50,612 bases of DNA, from positions 375,008 through 425,619 of the forward strand of contig NZ_KI928917.1 of assembly GCF_000521215.1 (NCBI RefSeq), in the 5' to 3' direction. The DNA comes from Labrenzia sp. DG1229 (GTDB lineage: Bacteria > Pseudomonadota > Alphaproteobacteria > Rhizobiales > Stappiaceae). The notes under the pieces are model-generated. The model ran no database searches. It was not told the origin of the DNA and saw nothing but the letters and a program-made list of their open reading frames with translations. The first letter of the stretch is position 1; the number at the start of each line of letters is the position of its first letter. This document shows positions 8,598 to 17,213 of the stretch, piece after piece. A program made the position numbers and the translations under genes.

Positions 8598-9656
8598 CTA
8601 CCGGGCGCAGGCCGAGACCTGCCGACCGCCGACCGCCAAACACGTATCGGGAGAAAGGTTGGAGCATAAACCGCTGGTAGTTTCGCACGGACGGGGGCAC
8701 TGGCCGCAGTTGCCGGCCCAGGTGTCGCCCATACCGAGCATGCCCACATTACAAACACCCGGATCTAGCGAGCACATATTGTCCGCCTGACAGCAAACCT
8801 TGGAAGTCGAGCGCGTCATGACCTGGATATCGGACTTCTCGGCCGTCGTTGCGGACTGCATGGCCTCAAACGCGTTCTTGACTGGATCAGCCCGGTGTAT
8901 CGCGTCCCGCTCGTCCTTGGACGGATACGCCACCATGTAGACGAACCATTCGCCTTCGTCGATCGAGGGCATGCCGTTCTGCATGTAGGCCGCTGTGTAG
9001 GGGCCGTTAACGCCCATCGGATTACGGTAGATCTCGAAGTGATAGGAGTTGGCGCCAGCCGTCTCGACCGCATCCAGATAGGACTGCGCCACCCCGCGGG
9101 CCGCATCGAGGTCAGCGCCCGGCCCGTTCGGAAAGACCAGGATGCCGAGCTCGAGCAGCTCCTCGCCCGACTGTGCCAGGGTGCGCATGTCAAAATCACC
9201 GTCAAGGGGCTTCACGAAAATCAACGTCATGTGGATCGTCTGCAACCAATTGGCTGTCACGGGTGAGGGAAAGAGCATGTTGGCCATATCCTGCCAGCTT
9301 TGCTGGTTGTCCCACCAAGTCATGCCGGTCCAGGTACCCGCGCCCGTGTTTTCCGGAATGCCGGAGAGCGACACCCACTCGCGTTCTACCAGCGGGCCAG
9401 GCTGCGCGCTGAGCATGGAGATGAACTCTGAACGCCAGCGAAACATCTCCAGTTTGTCGCTATGGGTACGGCGGAGCGCGATTTCCAGCATCTGTCCGGC
9501 GGGATAGCCGTCTACCCCCTCAAAAACTTGCCGCCAGTTATCCGCGAGCCCATTTCGAGGCGACATCTGGGCGGTTGCCGCCGAGACGGACAGGAGGTGC
9601 AAGACCAGGGCGAGAACAACCGGCAGAAAAAGCACGCAAGACCTGATGAGTCGCAT
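8598..9656 (-). CDS. Secreted protein with Cys-rich C-terminus, unknown function
   Basis: The 352-residue protein starts with a clear signal peptide (MRLIRSCVLFLPVVLALVL, cleavage probably after ATA). The central about 250 residues are Trp-rich and look like two alpha/beta repeats (GEWFVYMVAYPSKDE matches the style of small stress-response barrel domains), but I cannot name a family. The last about 65 residues hold ten cysteines in pairs such as KVCC, GNCGQC and RPC, followed by CSNLSPDTC, suggesting five disulfides in an extracytoplasmic module. It is divergent from a LysR regulator with a strong dyad between them. The oxidoreductase gene follows on the same strand. Confidence 0.6.
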   Translation of the reverse strand: MRLIRSCVLFLPVVLALVLHLLSVSAATAQMSPRNGLADNWRQVFEGVDGYPAGQMLEIALRRTHSDKLEMFRWRSEFISMLSAQPGPLVEREWVSLSGIPENTGAGTWTGMTWWDNQQSWQDMANMLFPSPVTANWLQTIHMTLIFVKPLDGDFDMRTLAQSGEELLELGILVFPNGPGADLDAARGVAQSYLDAVETAGANSYHFEIYRNPMGVNGPYTAAYMQNGMPSIDEGEWFVYMVAYPSKDERDAIHRADPVKNAFEAMQSATTAEKSDIQVMTRSTSKVCCQADNMCSLDPGVCNVGMLGMGDTWAGNCGQCPRPCETTSGLCSNLSPDTCLAVGGRQVSACAR

Positions 9657-9787
9657 GGATCAAATCCCCTTTAGTTCCAAAAACTGGGCCTATTCATGTA
9701 GGCGCTATATGGCCGCATGTCGTACGGGTCGCTTTCGGAGGCCGCGCGCAATACTGGACACCATACGTCCGAGAATAATCCGCTTGA

Positions 9788-9830
9788 ATTTGAAAGGAAC
9801 TGAATATTAATGGAAATATTCCTCTCAAAT
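9788..9830. promoter_or_regulatory. Dyad in the LysR / secreted-protein divergent promoter
   Basis: Outer arms ATTTGAAAGGAA (9788-9799) and TTCCTCTCAAAT (9819-9830) are inverted repeats with one mismatch. A second perfect inverted repeat, GAATATT and AATATTC, spans 9802-9821. The site ends 15 bp before the LysR start, where autoregulatory LysR-type operators usually lie. Binding by the adjacent regulator is inferred. Confidence 0.55.
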
Positions 9831-9844
9831 CTGAAAGGCTTCAG

Positions 9845-10714
9845 GTGACCCGAATTGATCTCAACGCCATCAACCTCTTCGTAACAGCGGCCCGCGCCGG
9901 CAGCTTGTCGAAAGCGGCGCGTAGCGTCGGCCAGCCGCTGCCGACAGTCAGCCGGAAGATCCGCCAACTTGAACATGATCTCGGGCTGCGCCTTTTCGAG
10001 CGCAGCTCGAAGGGTCTGGTCCTGACCAATGCCGGGACCCGCCTCCTCGCAAACGCCGAACCGGCAATTGGAATACTGTCGCAATCTGTCCAAGGCATCT
10101 GCGATGTCGCGGGAATCGCAGGCACCTTGCGGCTGTCGGTCCCGCCGCACATGAGGCCTCTCTGGCCGGTTCTGTTGGAATTCCGGGATCGTTATCCGGC
10201 TGTTCATCTGGAGATCCTCGTCACCAACCGGCATGTTGATATGATCGAGGACGGGATCGACGTCGTGCTGCGCATCGGCGAGAGCGGCGGCCGGAATTAC
10301 GTTGGCCGGACCTTGACGCGCTACCGGCACAAGGTGCTTACTGCTCCTAATTTCCTCGACACCCAGCGCATTAATACGCCGTCGGACCTTGAAAAAGCAG
10401 TGACCGCGTGCTGGCAGACAGACGGCCCACCAGCTTGGATCCTGGGTGACACCTCCGTCCAATTAAATCCGATTATGATGACTAACGATTACGAACACCT
10501 GCTCCAGTTGGCGCTTGACGGTCAGGCCATCGTCGAGGTTCCGCCGTTCATGGCGAAGGACGCTCTGACAACCGGGCGCCTGGTCGAGGTTCTTCCGGAC
10601 AAGCCGATGCCGTTGCGCGACATTCGGCTACTCGTCATCGAAAAGAGGGAACTCGCCCCGCTCATTCGGGGATTTTTTGATTTCGCATCGAAAGCAATCC
10701 CGGAGGCCCTCTGA
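9845..10714 (+). CDS. LysR-family transcriptional regulator
   Basis: The 289-residue protein starts at GTG 9845, preceded by AAAGG. Residues 4-63 form the LysR winged helix (INLFVTAARAGSLSKAARSVGQ, then PTVSRKIRQLEHDLGLRLFERSS). The rest is a periplasmic-binding-protein-like effector domain beginning GTLRLSVPPHMRP. It is transcribed away from the secreted protein and oxidoreductase genes at 8598-9656 and 7544-8521, the usual LysR arrangement, so these are its likely targets. The effector is unknown. No gene follows it for more than 400 bp. Confidence 0.88.
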   Translation: MTRIDLNAINLFVTAARAGSLSKAARSVGQPLPTVSRKIRQLEHDLGLRLFERSSKGLVLTNAGTRLLANAEPAIGILSQSVQGICDVAGIAGTLRLSVPPHMRPLWPVLLEFRDRYPAVHLEILVTNRHVDMIEDGIDVVLRIGESGGRNYVGRTLTRYRHKVLTAPNFLDTQRINTPSDLEKAVTACWQTDGPPAWILGDTSVQLNPIMMTNDYEHLLQLALDGQAIVEVPPFMAKDALTTGRLVEVLPDKPMPLRDIRLLVIEKRELAPLIRGFFDFASKAIPEAL

Positions 10715-11127
10715 ATTCGCACATTTCGTCTGGGAAAAGGTCCGCATAAAGGAGGATCCGGGGGTTGCTGAGGGGAGAGATCGGCGCGGGGAGATCGGTG
10801 CCATGGAATTGGATATGGCAGGGGCGACTTTCGGACATTCACAGCGTTGAGCCCACCGCCGAAAATTTCCATCAGCCCGGGCAAGTTGAGAGCCGGCATT
10901 GCCTTTCCACGTGTAAAGACCGGCAGTCCTCGGACGACTGCAATTCAGTTGCTACTCGACCAACACCAACCGTATTGCCTCATCCGCAGCAACTCCGAAT
11001 TCACCCCGAATACAAATTCCATCACAGCCCCTGCCCTCCAGCCTTTGTCGTTTCATTCTCGAAAATCGGTTCACATCCGTTGCCGAAGAGATTGTTCATG
11101 ATTTCTGACGTTCGATTGACTTTGTGC
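10715..11127. other. Intergenic region, no supported gene
   Basis: This region separates the LysR gene from the convergent ferric-reductase-like gene. Frames are short, overlap each other and show no family features. I see no strong terminator with a T run. Confidence 0.5.
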
Positions 11128-11736
11128 TTACGCATTCCGCCGCCGTGATGTCCAGACCTTCAGGTCTGCAAAGGCTTTCAGGAATGCCGCAAGCACCAGG
11201 CCGCAGAGCGCTACCTTTGTCACTGTTTCCATCGTGCCTTCGATCAGAAGAGCATGAATCACGCTGCCTGCGACAATCACGAGGGCAAGCGAAGTGTGTG
11301 CCAGACGCCATGTGCGCGGTCTTAGCTGCAGGCGGCGGCGAAAGGCGGCCAGCAGCGCTGCGGCAAATATGGCCCACATGGCAATCACACCCCATACGGA
11401 AAATGGTGTCGGCGAGCGGAACAGAAGCGCATCGATCACATCCGGCGGACTGGTGATCCAGAGCCCCGCGACGTGGGCGATCACGGCCATCACAAGAATG
11501 CCACCGACCCATCGATGAAGCCTGCGTCCGCGTTGTCCCGCCAGTCCAGGCAGATAACCACCGGCCAGCAATGGCTGAACGAGAAGGAGTGCCATCACAA
11601 TGATCCCCGCGAAGCCGGCCGCGATGTAAACCGGTTGGCGCCATTGCAACAAGGGACTGGCCGCGGCAGCCGCAACCGGAACCAGGAGGACAGCCGCAAG
11701 GACACCCCAGATCAGGATCGCTCGTGTCCTGCCCAT
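11128..11736 (-). CDS. Ferric-reductase-like haem-binding membrane protein
   Basis: The 202-residue protein has about five or six hydrophobic helices. Two His pairs are spaced 14 residues apart on two helices: H74 and H88 (RLHRWVGG to IAHVAG), and H147 and H161 (RLAHTSL to VIHALL). This is the bis-haem pattern of the ferric reductase transmembrane domain shared by MsrQ, YedZ and NOX proteins. No FAD or NAD(P)H domain follows, so electrons must come from or go to a partner. It lies 20 bp downstream of the Tat-exported dioxygenase-like protein on the same strand, so it may pass electrons across the membrane to or from that protein. That link is inference. Confidence 0.7.
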   Translation of the reverse strand: MGRTRAILIWGVLAAVLLVPVAAAAASPLLQWRQPVYIAAGFAGIIVMALLLVQPLLAGGYLPGLAGQRGRRLHRWVGGILVMAVIAHVAGLWITSPPDVIDALLFRSPTPFSVWGVIAMWAIFAAALLAAFRRRLQLRPRTWRLAHTSLALVIVAGSVIHALLIEGTMETVTKVALCGLVLAAFLKAFADLKVWTSRRRNA

Positions 11737-11756
11737 TTAACTACGACCCTAACCGG

Positions 11757-12245
11757 TCAAGCAGGCTGAAGGACGAAATGCACCTCCAGGGTGGTGTCCC
11801 TGGCGCTGTTCATGACCGGACGCAGGAACACGGTTTCGAATTCACTGCTGTCATAGGCAAGGTGGCCATGCGGCTGTCCGAAGGCCGGAACAATCTGCGG
11901 CATCTCCATCCGGAACACTCCGTTTGCGTCGGTGAGCGTTGCTCCATGACTGCGCTCGTCGCGCTCGTGTCCTTCAGTCGTATGTGCCCAGATCTGGATG
12001 CGCTGACCTTCAAGGGGAGCGCCGTCGCCCGCGCGGCGGACGGTTCCCGTCATCCAGAAGCCGCCGCCGCCGATACGGTCGACGATCGGGGCGCCGGGGC
12101 GGTAATTGTTGGATCCACCGCGCATTGAACGTGTCGGTGCCAGATCCTGTGCACGGGCGGGAACAAGCAGCCCGGACATCCCGGCTACAGCAACGGCGCC
12201 ACCTGCAGCCAGAAGATTTCGGCGGGTGAACAGGTCGGTCGTCAT
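11757..12245 (-). CDS. Tat-exported intradiol dioxygenase-like protein
   Basis: The protein opens with a twin-arginine signal (FTRRNLLAAGG, residues 6-16) and a hydrophobic stretch ending in ARA. The mature part shows the beta-sandwich pattern of intradiol dioxygenases: GTVRRAGDGAPLEGQRIQIW, then ATLTDANGVFRMEM, then PHGHLAY. Compared with PcaH of this window, the two His of the HxH iron motif are kept (H126, H128). No Tyr stands at the places of the two Tyr ligands. Classical Fe(III) dioxygenase activity is therefore doubtful; metal binding or another role outside the cytoplasm is possible. It precedes the haem membrane protein in a two-gene unit. Confidence 0.65.
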   Translation of the reverse strand: MTTDLFTRRNLLAAGGAVAVAGMSGLLVPARAQDLAPTRSMRGGSNNYRPGAPIVDRIGGGGFWMTGTVRRAGDGAPLEGQRIQIWAHTTEGHERDERSHGATLTDANGVFRMEMPQIVPAFGQPHGHLAYDSSEFETVFLRPVMNSARDTTLEVHFVLQPA

Positions 12246-12468
12246 TCAAAATTCTCCTATCGGACAAGGCGCATCCGGCCTTCGGTCTGGCCAATGTAGC
12301 TGCCGCTCTGAAATTATAGGGCGATTGTGTCGATTTCCGAGTTTTCGAGGGCCGCACACTCGCCGATTATGCTCACGGTTTCGTGAACGCGCCACGTCGG
12401 GGCTTGCCGGCAACTGTCTTTCCCGTTGTTTGGGATCTCGCGACATCCCAGCTTCATCCAAGTGTCGA

Positions 12469-13389
12469 TCACGATGTCAGATCCAGGTCGCTGATGACTG
12501 TTTGAACAGCAAGCAGGAAGATCTGGACCTCGGCACTTTGCTGGGTGTCCGGCCGCGTCATGAGGCCGACCGGCCCCTTGGTGATGTCGCTGTCAAATGG
12601 CAGCCGAACCAGGGTGCCGTCCTCGGTCTCGGTCTGAACGACGCCCGATGATATGATCCAGACTGCGTCGGTCTGGCGGGTATAGAGCCGTCCGAACGCA
12701 CCTGAAACGCTTTCAATGCTGTGGGGGATCTCGCCGACGCCATTGGCAATCATGAAACGCTCGACCAGCGGCCTGATCGCCGACCCTTCCGGCGGATAAA
12801 TGACGGGCCAGTCGACGATGCGTTTGACATCCGGGTCCTTCAGCAACGGATGTCCCCTTCGGACGACCAGGTCGACGCGCTCCGAGTAAAGCTGCGTGAA
12901 GGAAACACCTTCCATGGAATCCGGGCGTCCGAGCCGGCCGATTACAAGATCGAGCTCTCCCAGTTTCAGGCGCTCGATCAGATAGCCGTGCGGTCCATCC
13001 ATGATCTTGACAAGGACACCGGGTGACAGTTCGGCAAACTCCCTCACCACCGGCGGAATGAAGCTTGCCGCGACGCTCGGAAGCGCACCGACCTTGAGTG
13101 TCGCCCGGGCATGGTCGCCTTCCTTTTCAACGCCGTCCAGGCCCTGCTGCAGGCTGGCAAGCGAAATCTGGGCGAAGTGCAGGAAGACCTTGCCCTGTTT
13201 CGTCAGGGCGATCCCTGCCCTGTTGCGGGTCATCAGGGTCGCGCCGATGATGTCCTCGAGCTCCTTCAACGTCTTGGAAATCGCCGGCTGGGTGAGTGAC
13301 AGCTTATCGGCGGCAAGTTTGAGGCTGCGCTCGTGCGCGATTTCAACAAAACACTGGATGTGGCGGAATTTGATACGGCGGTCGATCAT
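12469..13389 (-). CDS. pcaQ: PcaQ-like LysR regulator of protocatechuate genes
   Basis: The 306-residue LysR protein begins RRIKFRHIQCFVEIAHERSL with helix-turn-helix sequence AADKLSLTQPAISKTLKELE, a pattern typical of PcaQ. The effector domain follows (LKVGALPSVAASFIPPVV). PcaQ proteins activate the pca genes in response to beta-carboxy-cis,cis-muconate or a later intermediate. Here the gene is divergent from pobA and the pca operon with 92 bp between the coding regions, which supports the assignment. The gene is complete. The Tat-exported protein gene follows it on the same strand after 223 bp. Confidence 0.85.
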   Translation of the reverse strand: MIDRRIKFRHIQCFVEIAHERSLKLAADKLSLTQPAISKTLKELEDIIGATLMTRNRAGIALTKQGKVFLHFAQISLASLQQGLDGVEKEGDHARATLKVGALPSVAASFIPPVVREFAELSPGVLVKIMDGPHGYLIERLKLGELDLVIGRLGRPDSMEGVSFTQLYSERVDLVVRRGHPLLKDPDVKRIVDWPVIYPPEGSAIRPLVERFMIANGVGEIPHSIESVSGAFGRLYTRQTDAVWIISSGVVQTETEDGTLVRLPFDSDITKGPVGLMTRPDTQQSAEVQIFLLAVQTVISDLDLTS

Positions 13390-13481
13390 TTAGTTTCCCA
13401 TTCCAGCAACAAAAAAGCTCATTATCTCATTTTACTTCTCATTTTTGGACATTCAATATAGTGCCAACAGAGGAGAAAAAC
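13390..13481. promoter_or_regulatory. pcaQ-pobA divergent promoter region
   Basis: The gap is AT-rich and holds three direct repeats of CTCATT (13419-13424, 13426-13431 and 13438-13443). I did not find the rhizobial ATAACC/GGTTA-type PcaQ box. The repeats are candidate regulator contacts only. The pobA ribosome site AGAGGAG lies just before ATG 13482. Confidence 0.4.
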
Positions 13482-14651
13482 ATGCGTACTCAGGTTGTCA
13501 TTGTGGGCGGCGGGCCTTCGGGACTGTTGCTGGGGCAACTGCTTCACCGCAAGGGCATCGAGACGATCATTCTCGAACGCAAGACGCGTGATTATGTGCT
13601 CGGACGGATCCGCGCGGGCATTCTGGAAACAGGTCTTGTCGACATGATGCGCGAAGCAGGTGTCTCGGACCGGATGGACAAGGAATGCTTCATCCACCAC
13701 GGCACCTGCATCTCCTATGAAAACGAGATGTTCGACATCAATTTCCAGGAGCTGATCGGTCAGAACGTGATCGTCTACGGCCAGACGGAAGTCACCCGTG
13801 ATCTCTACGACGCAAGAGACGCTTCCGGTGGCAGGACAATCTTCGAAGTCGAAGACGTCGAAATCCGCGGTGCGGAAACAGACAGCCCACATGTCACCTT
13901 CACCATCGACGGCAGTGCAAAACGCATCGACTGCGATTTTGTCGCCGGATGCGACGGTTTTCACGGCGTCAGCCGCAAGACGATTCCCGACACCGTGCGC
14001 AAGGACTACGAAAAGGTCTTCCCGTTCGGCTGGCTCGGGGTTCTGTCCGAAACGCCACCTGTCCATGAAGAGCTTATCTACGCCAATTCAGCGCGCGGAT
14101 TTGCGCTGTGTTCCATGCGCAATGAACATCTCTCGCGGTATTATGTGCAATGCGATCTCGACGACGATGTCTTCGAATGGAGCGATGAACGTTTCTGGGA
14201 CGAGTTGAAACGCCGGCTGCCTGAGTCCGTTGCCGATAAACTCGTCACAGGACCTTCCATCGAAAAATCTATTGCCCCGCTTCGGTCTTTCGTTTGTGAG
14301 CCAATGCGTTGGGGCAGATTGTTCCTGTGCGGTGACGCGGCCCATATCGTTCCCCCGACCGGCGCCAAGGGCCTGAACACCGCCGCCTCCGACGTCCATT
14401 ACCTGTTCGAAGGCCTGGTTCAATATTACCAGGACAACGACACAAACGGTATCGACCGTTACTCGGAGCGCGCGTTGGCGCGGATCTGGAAAGCGGAACG
14501 CTTCAGCTGGGCCACCACGAACATGCTGCATCGGTTCCCCGATCAATCGGAGTTCGACCTTAAGATGCAACGGGCTGAAATCGAGTCCCTTCACTACAAT
14601 GAAACCGCGCAGAAGTGGTTCGCGCAGAACTACGTTGGGTTACCGTACTGA
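13482..14651 (+). CDS. pobA: 4-hydroxybenzoate 3-monooxygenase
   Basis: This FAD enzyme hydroxylates 4-hydroxybenzoate to protocatechuate with NADPH and oxygen. The 389-residue frame has the FAD motif GGGPSG (9-14), the CDGFHG motif (157-162) and GDAAHIVPP (284-292). Residues matching the substrate pocket of the Pseudomonas enzyme are all present, offset by one: Y200, S211, R213, Y221, P292 and Y384. I chose ATG 13482 because AGAGGAG lies upstream; the frame is open from GTG 13461. It is the first gene of the pca operon and its stop overlaps the pcaD start (TGATG). Confidence 0.95.
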   Translation: MRTQVVIVGGGPSGLLLGQLLHRKGIETIILERKTRDYVLGRIRAGILETGLVDMMREAGVSDRMDKECFIHHGTCISYENEMFDINFQELIGQNVIVYGQTEVTRDLYDARDASGGRTIFEVEDVEIRGAETDSPHVTFTIDGSAKRIDCDFVAGCDGFHGVSRKTIPDTVRKDYEKVFPFGWLGVLSETPPVHEELIYANSARGFALCSMRNEHLSRYYVQCDLDDDVFEWSDERFWDELKRRLPESVADKLVTGPSIEKSIAPLRSFVCEPMRWGRLFLCGDAAHIVPPTGAKGLNTAASDVHYLFEGLVQYYQDNDTNGIDRYSERALARIWKAERFSWATTNMLHRFPDQSEFDLKMQRAEIESLHYNETAQKWFAQNYVGLPY

Positions 14652-15451
14652 TGCAGATCGCACGCCTCAAAACTGTTGACCTTCACTGGAGCGAGGATGG
14701 TGATCCGGACGGCATCGCGGTCGTCTTCGCCAATTCCCTTGGTACTGATCTCCGACTCTGGGACAAGGTCATTCCACTCCTGCCGCAAAAGGGATTGCGC
14801 CTGATCCGGTTCGACAAGCGGGGCCACGGCCTTTCATCGTGTCCTGCCTCGCCCTACACGATGGATGCACTGACGGATGACACCGAACAGCTGCTGGACC
14901 GGCTCCATGTCAAGACCTGCATTTTTGTCGGTCTTTCGATCGGCGGCATCATCGCTCAACTTCTGGCCAGTCGCCGGCCCGAACTGGTGAAGGGTCTGGT
15001 GCTTTCGAACACCGCTGCCAAACTCGGCACAGCAGACATGTGGCGGGAAAGAACAGACCGTATCCGGAAAGACGGCATCGAGACGATGGCCGATGCCATC
15101 CTGGAGCGCTGGTTCGGGGAAGACTTCCGCCGGAGCGACGAGGCGACGGCCTGGCGCAACATGCTGACGCGGACACCGGTTGAGGGATACATCGGCTGCT
15201 GCGAAGCCATAGCGGCAACTGACCTGACAGCTTCGACATCGAAACTGAAACTGCCGGTGCTCGGAATTGGCGGCGAACACGACCTGGCAAGCCCTTCGGA
15301 TCTTGTCCGGACGACGACGGGTCTGATTGACGGCAGCCGGTATGTCGAAATCGGGAATGCAGGCCACCTGCCCTGTGTCGAGCAGCCTGACATCTATGCC
15401 GGCCATCTCGTTAGATTTTTCAAGGAGGACCTCAATGTCGGAGCGATATGA
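14651..15451 (+). CDS. pcaD: 3-oxoadipate enol-lactonase
   Basis: This alpha/beta-hydrolase opens beta-ketoadipate enol-lactone to beta-ketoadipate. The 266-residue frame starts at ATG 14651, overlapping the pobA stop. The catalytic triad is visible: Ser96 in GLSIGG, Asp211 in GGEHD and His239 in GNAGHLP. It overlaps pcaC by 17 bp, so translation is probably coupled. It is a separate protein, not the PcaL fusion of lactonase and decarboxylase found in some bacteria. Confidence 0.93.
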   Translation: MQIARLKTVDLHWSEDGDPDGIAVVFANSLGTDLRLWDKVIPLLPQKGLRLIRFDKRGHGLSSCPASPYTMDALTDDTEQLLDRLHVKTCIFVGLSIGGIIAQLLASRRPELVKGLVLSNTAAKLGTADMWRERTDRIRKDGIETMADAILERWFGEDFRRSDEATAWRNMLTRTPVEGYIGCCEAIAATDLTASTSKLKLPVLGIGGEHDLASPSDLVRTTTGLIDGSRYVEIGNAGHLPCVEQPDIYAGHLVRFFKEDLNVGAI

Positions 15452-15824
15452 GCGCGGCATGGCCGTTCGCCGGGCGGTGCTCGGCGACGATCACGTAGAC
15501 CGGGCCGAGAATGGCAAGACGGATCTCGACGGACCGTTCCAGACACTGATCACCGAGGGCGCCTGGGGAACGGTCTGGTCGTCAGAGGGCATCAGTGCAC
15601 GCGAACGGTCAATGCTGACACTTGCGCTGCTGGCAGCACTCGGTAACTTCGAGGAAATCGCCATGCACATCCGGGCAACGGCCCGTACCGGCGCCAGCAA
15701 GCAGGACGTGCTGGAAGCGTTCCAGCATGTCGCGGTCTATGCCGGCGTTCCGCGCGCCAACCAGGCCTTGAAGATCGCCAGGGAAACATACGCCGAGATG
15801 GAACAGGGTAACCAGCGGGCATAA
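15435..15824 (+). CDS. pcaC: 4-carboxymuconolactone decarboxylase
   Basis: The 129-residue protein matches the small all-helical carboxymuconolactone decarboxylase family: RRAVLGDDHVDRA near the N-terminus, then LTLALLAALGNFEEIAMHI, then AFQHVAVYAGVPRA. It decarboxylates gamma-carboxymuconolactone to the enol-lactone used by PcaD. The start ATG 15435 follows AAGGAGG and lies inside the end of pcaD. Confidence 0.94.
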   Translation: MSERYERGMAVRRAVLGDDHVDRAENGKTDLDGPFQTLITEGAWGTVWSSEGISARERSMLTLALLAALGNFEEIAMHIRATARTGASKQDVLEAFQHVAVYAGVPRANQALKIARETYAEMEQGNQRA

Positions 15825-15856
15825 GCTGACCGAGCTGCCAGAGGGAGAAGAAAACG

Positions 15857-16582
15857 ATGAAACCAGGTCCGTATAATCAACGTGACCGGCAGTGGCAACC
15901 AGCGGCGCTGACGCCGGACTACAAGACCAGCGTGTCCCGCTCGCCGCAATATTCGATGATCAGTCTGGAAACGACGGTCAGCGAAGTCACAGGTCCCGTC
16001 TTCGGTCACAATGACATCGACCCGCTCGACAGGGATCTCTTGGGTAACTTTGCCAAGCCGGGTGAAAGCCCGATCGGCGAACGCATCATACTGCATGGTC
16101 GCGTGCTCGATGAAAATGCGAAACCGGTTCCCAACACGCTGGTCGAGATCTGGCAGGCCAACGCAGGCGGCCGCTACCGGCACAGGAAAGACACTTACCT
16201 CGCCCCGATCGACCCCAATTTCGGCGGTTGCGGACGAACGCTTACGGACAAGGAAGGCTACTACTACTTCAGGACGGTCAAACCCGGTGCCTATCCCTGG
16301 CGCAACTGGGTCAACAGCTGGCGCCCGGCTCATGTTCACATATCGATATTCGGTTCAGCCTTTGCACAGCGCCTGATTACACAATGCTACTTCGAGGGTG
16401 ATCCGCTCATCGCAAAATGTCCCATCGTCAATACGATCCCCGACAGCGAAGCAATCGAACAACTGATCGCCCGGCTCGATCTCAACGCAACCCTTCCGCT
16501 GGACACGATCGCCTACAAACTCGACATCGTGCTGCGGGGGCGCCGGTCGACCCTTTTCGAAAACCGGCCGGAGGGCAACTGA
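15857..16582 (+). CDS. pcaH: Protocatechuate 3,4-dioxygenase beta subunit
   Basis: This catalytic subunit cleaves protocatechuate between the hydroxyls to beta-carboxy-cis,cis-muconate. The 241-residue protein keeps the four Fe(III) ligands at Y107 (GGRY), Y146 (GAYPWRNW), H159 and H161 (AHVHISIFG), one below the Pseudomonas numbering. The N-terminal Pca-dioxygenase domain (about residues 1-60) and the beta-sandwich are complete. The ribosome site GGGAGAAG precedes ATG 15857. pcaG follows after one base, as expected for a subunit pair. Confidence 0.96.
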   Translation: MKPGPYNQRDRQWQPAALTPDYKTSVSRSPQYSMISLETTVSEVTGPVFGHNDIDPLDRDLLGNFAKPGESPIGERIILHGRVLDENAKPVPNTLVEIWQANAGGRYRHRKDTYLAPIDPNFGGCGRTLTDKEGYYYFRTVKPGAYPWRNWVNSWRPAHVHISIFGSAFAQRLITQCYFEGDPLIAKCPIVNTIPDSEAIEQLIARLDLNATLPLDTIAYKLDIVLRGRRSTLFENRPEGN

Positions 16583-16583
16583 C

Positions 16584-17204
16584 ATGCGCCAGCATCTTGA
16601 CTACCTGAAGGAAACGCCGTCACAGACAGCAGGTCCCTACGTTCATATCGGCCTTGCTCCTGGTGCGGCGGGATTTGAAATCTACAAGCAGGAACTCGGA
16701 CGGGACATTGCCGGACCCAATGCAGCCGGTGAGCGCATCCGCGTCGAAGGCCGGGTCATCGACGGGATGGGTTCTCCGATCAAGGACGTGCTTCTGGAAG
16801 CCTGGCAGGCAAATGCAAACGGCATTTACGCGCATCCGGAGAGCGAAGGTGACGTTGAAGACGGCTTCCGTGGCTGGGGCCGCGTGATCACGAATTTCGA
16901 GACCGGCGAATGGGGGTTCGACACGGTCAAACCCGGCTGCGTGACAGACGGCAATTCAAGCGTGATGGCACCCCATGTCAGCCTCTGGATCGTGGCGCGC
17001 GGTATCAATATCGGTCTGCACACAAGACTTTACTTCGAAGACGAAAGGGATGCGAATGCCAGGGATCCGGTGCTGAACCTGATCGAATGGGAGCACCGCC
17101 GGGCAACATTGTTTGCGAAAAGAGGTGAACGGGACGGCAAAACCGTCTACCGGTTTGACATAAAGTTACAAGGGGAAGATGAGACAGTCTTTTTCGACAT
17201 CTGA
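16584..17204 (+). CDS. pcaG: Protocatechuate 3,4-dioxygenase alpha subunit
   Basis: This is the structural partner of PcaH. The 206-residue protein starts MRQHLDYLKETPSQTAGPYVHIG, typical of PcaG, and has the same beta-sandwich pattern (GRVIDGMGSPIKDVLLEAWQ). The HxH iron motif is absent (APHVSLWIV), as normal for the alpha chain. One base separates it from pcaH, and the BKACE gene begins 9 bp after its stop. Confidence 0.95.
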   Translation: MRQHLDYLKETPSQTAGPYVHIGLAPGAAGFEIYKQELGRDIAGPNAAGERIRVEGRVIDGMGSPIKDVLLEAWQANANGIYAHPESEGDVEDGFRGWGRVITNFETGEWGFDTVKPGCVTDGNSSVMAPHVSLWIVARGINIGLHTRLYFEDERDANARDPVLNLIEWEHRRATLFAKRGERDGKTVYRFDIKLQGEDETVFFDI

Positions 17205-17213
17205 GTGAAACAC

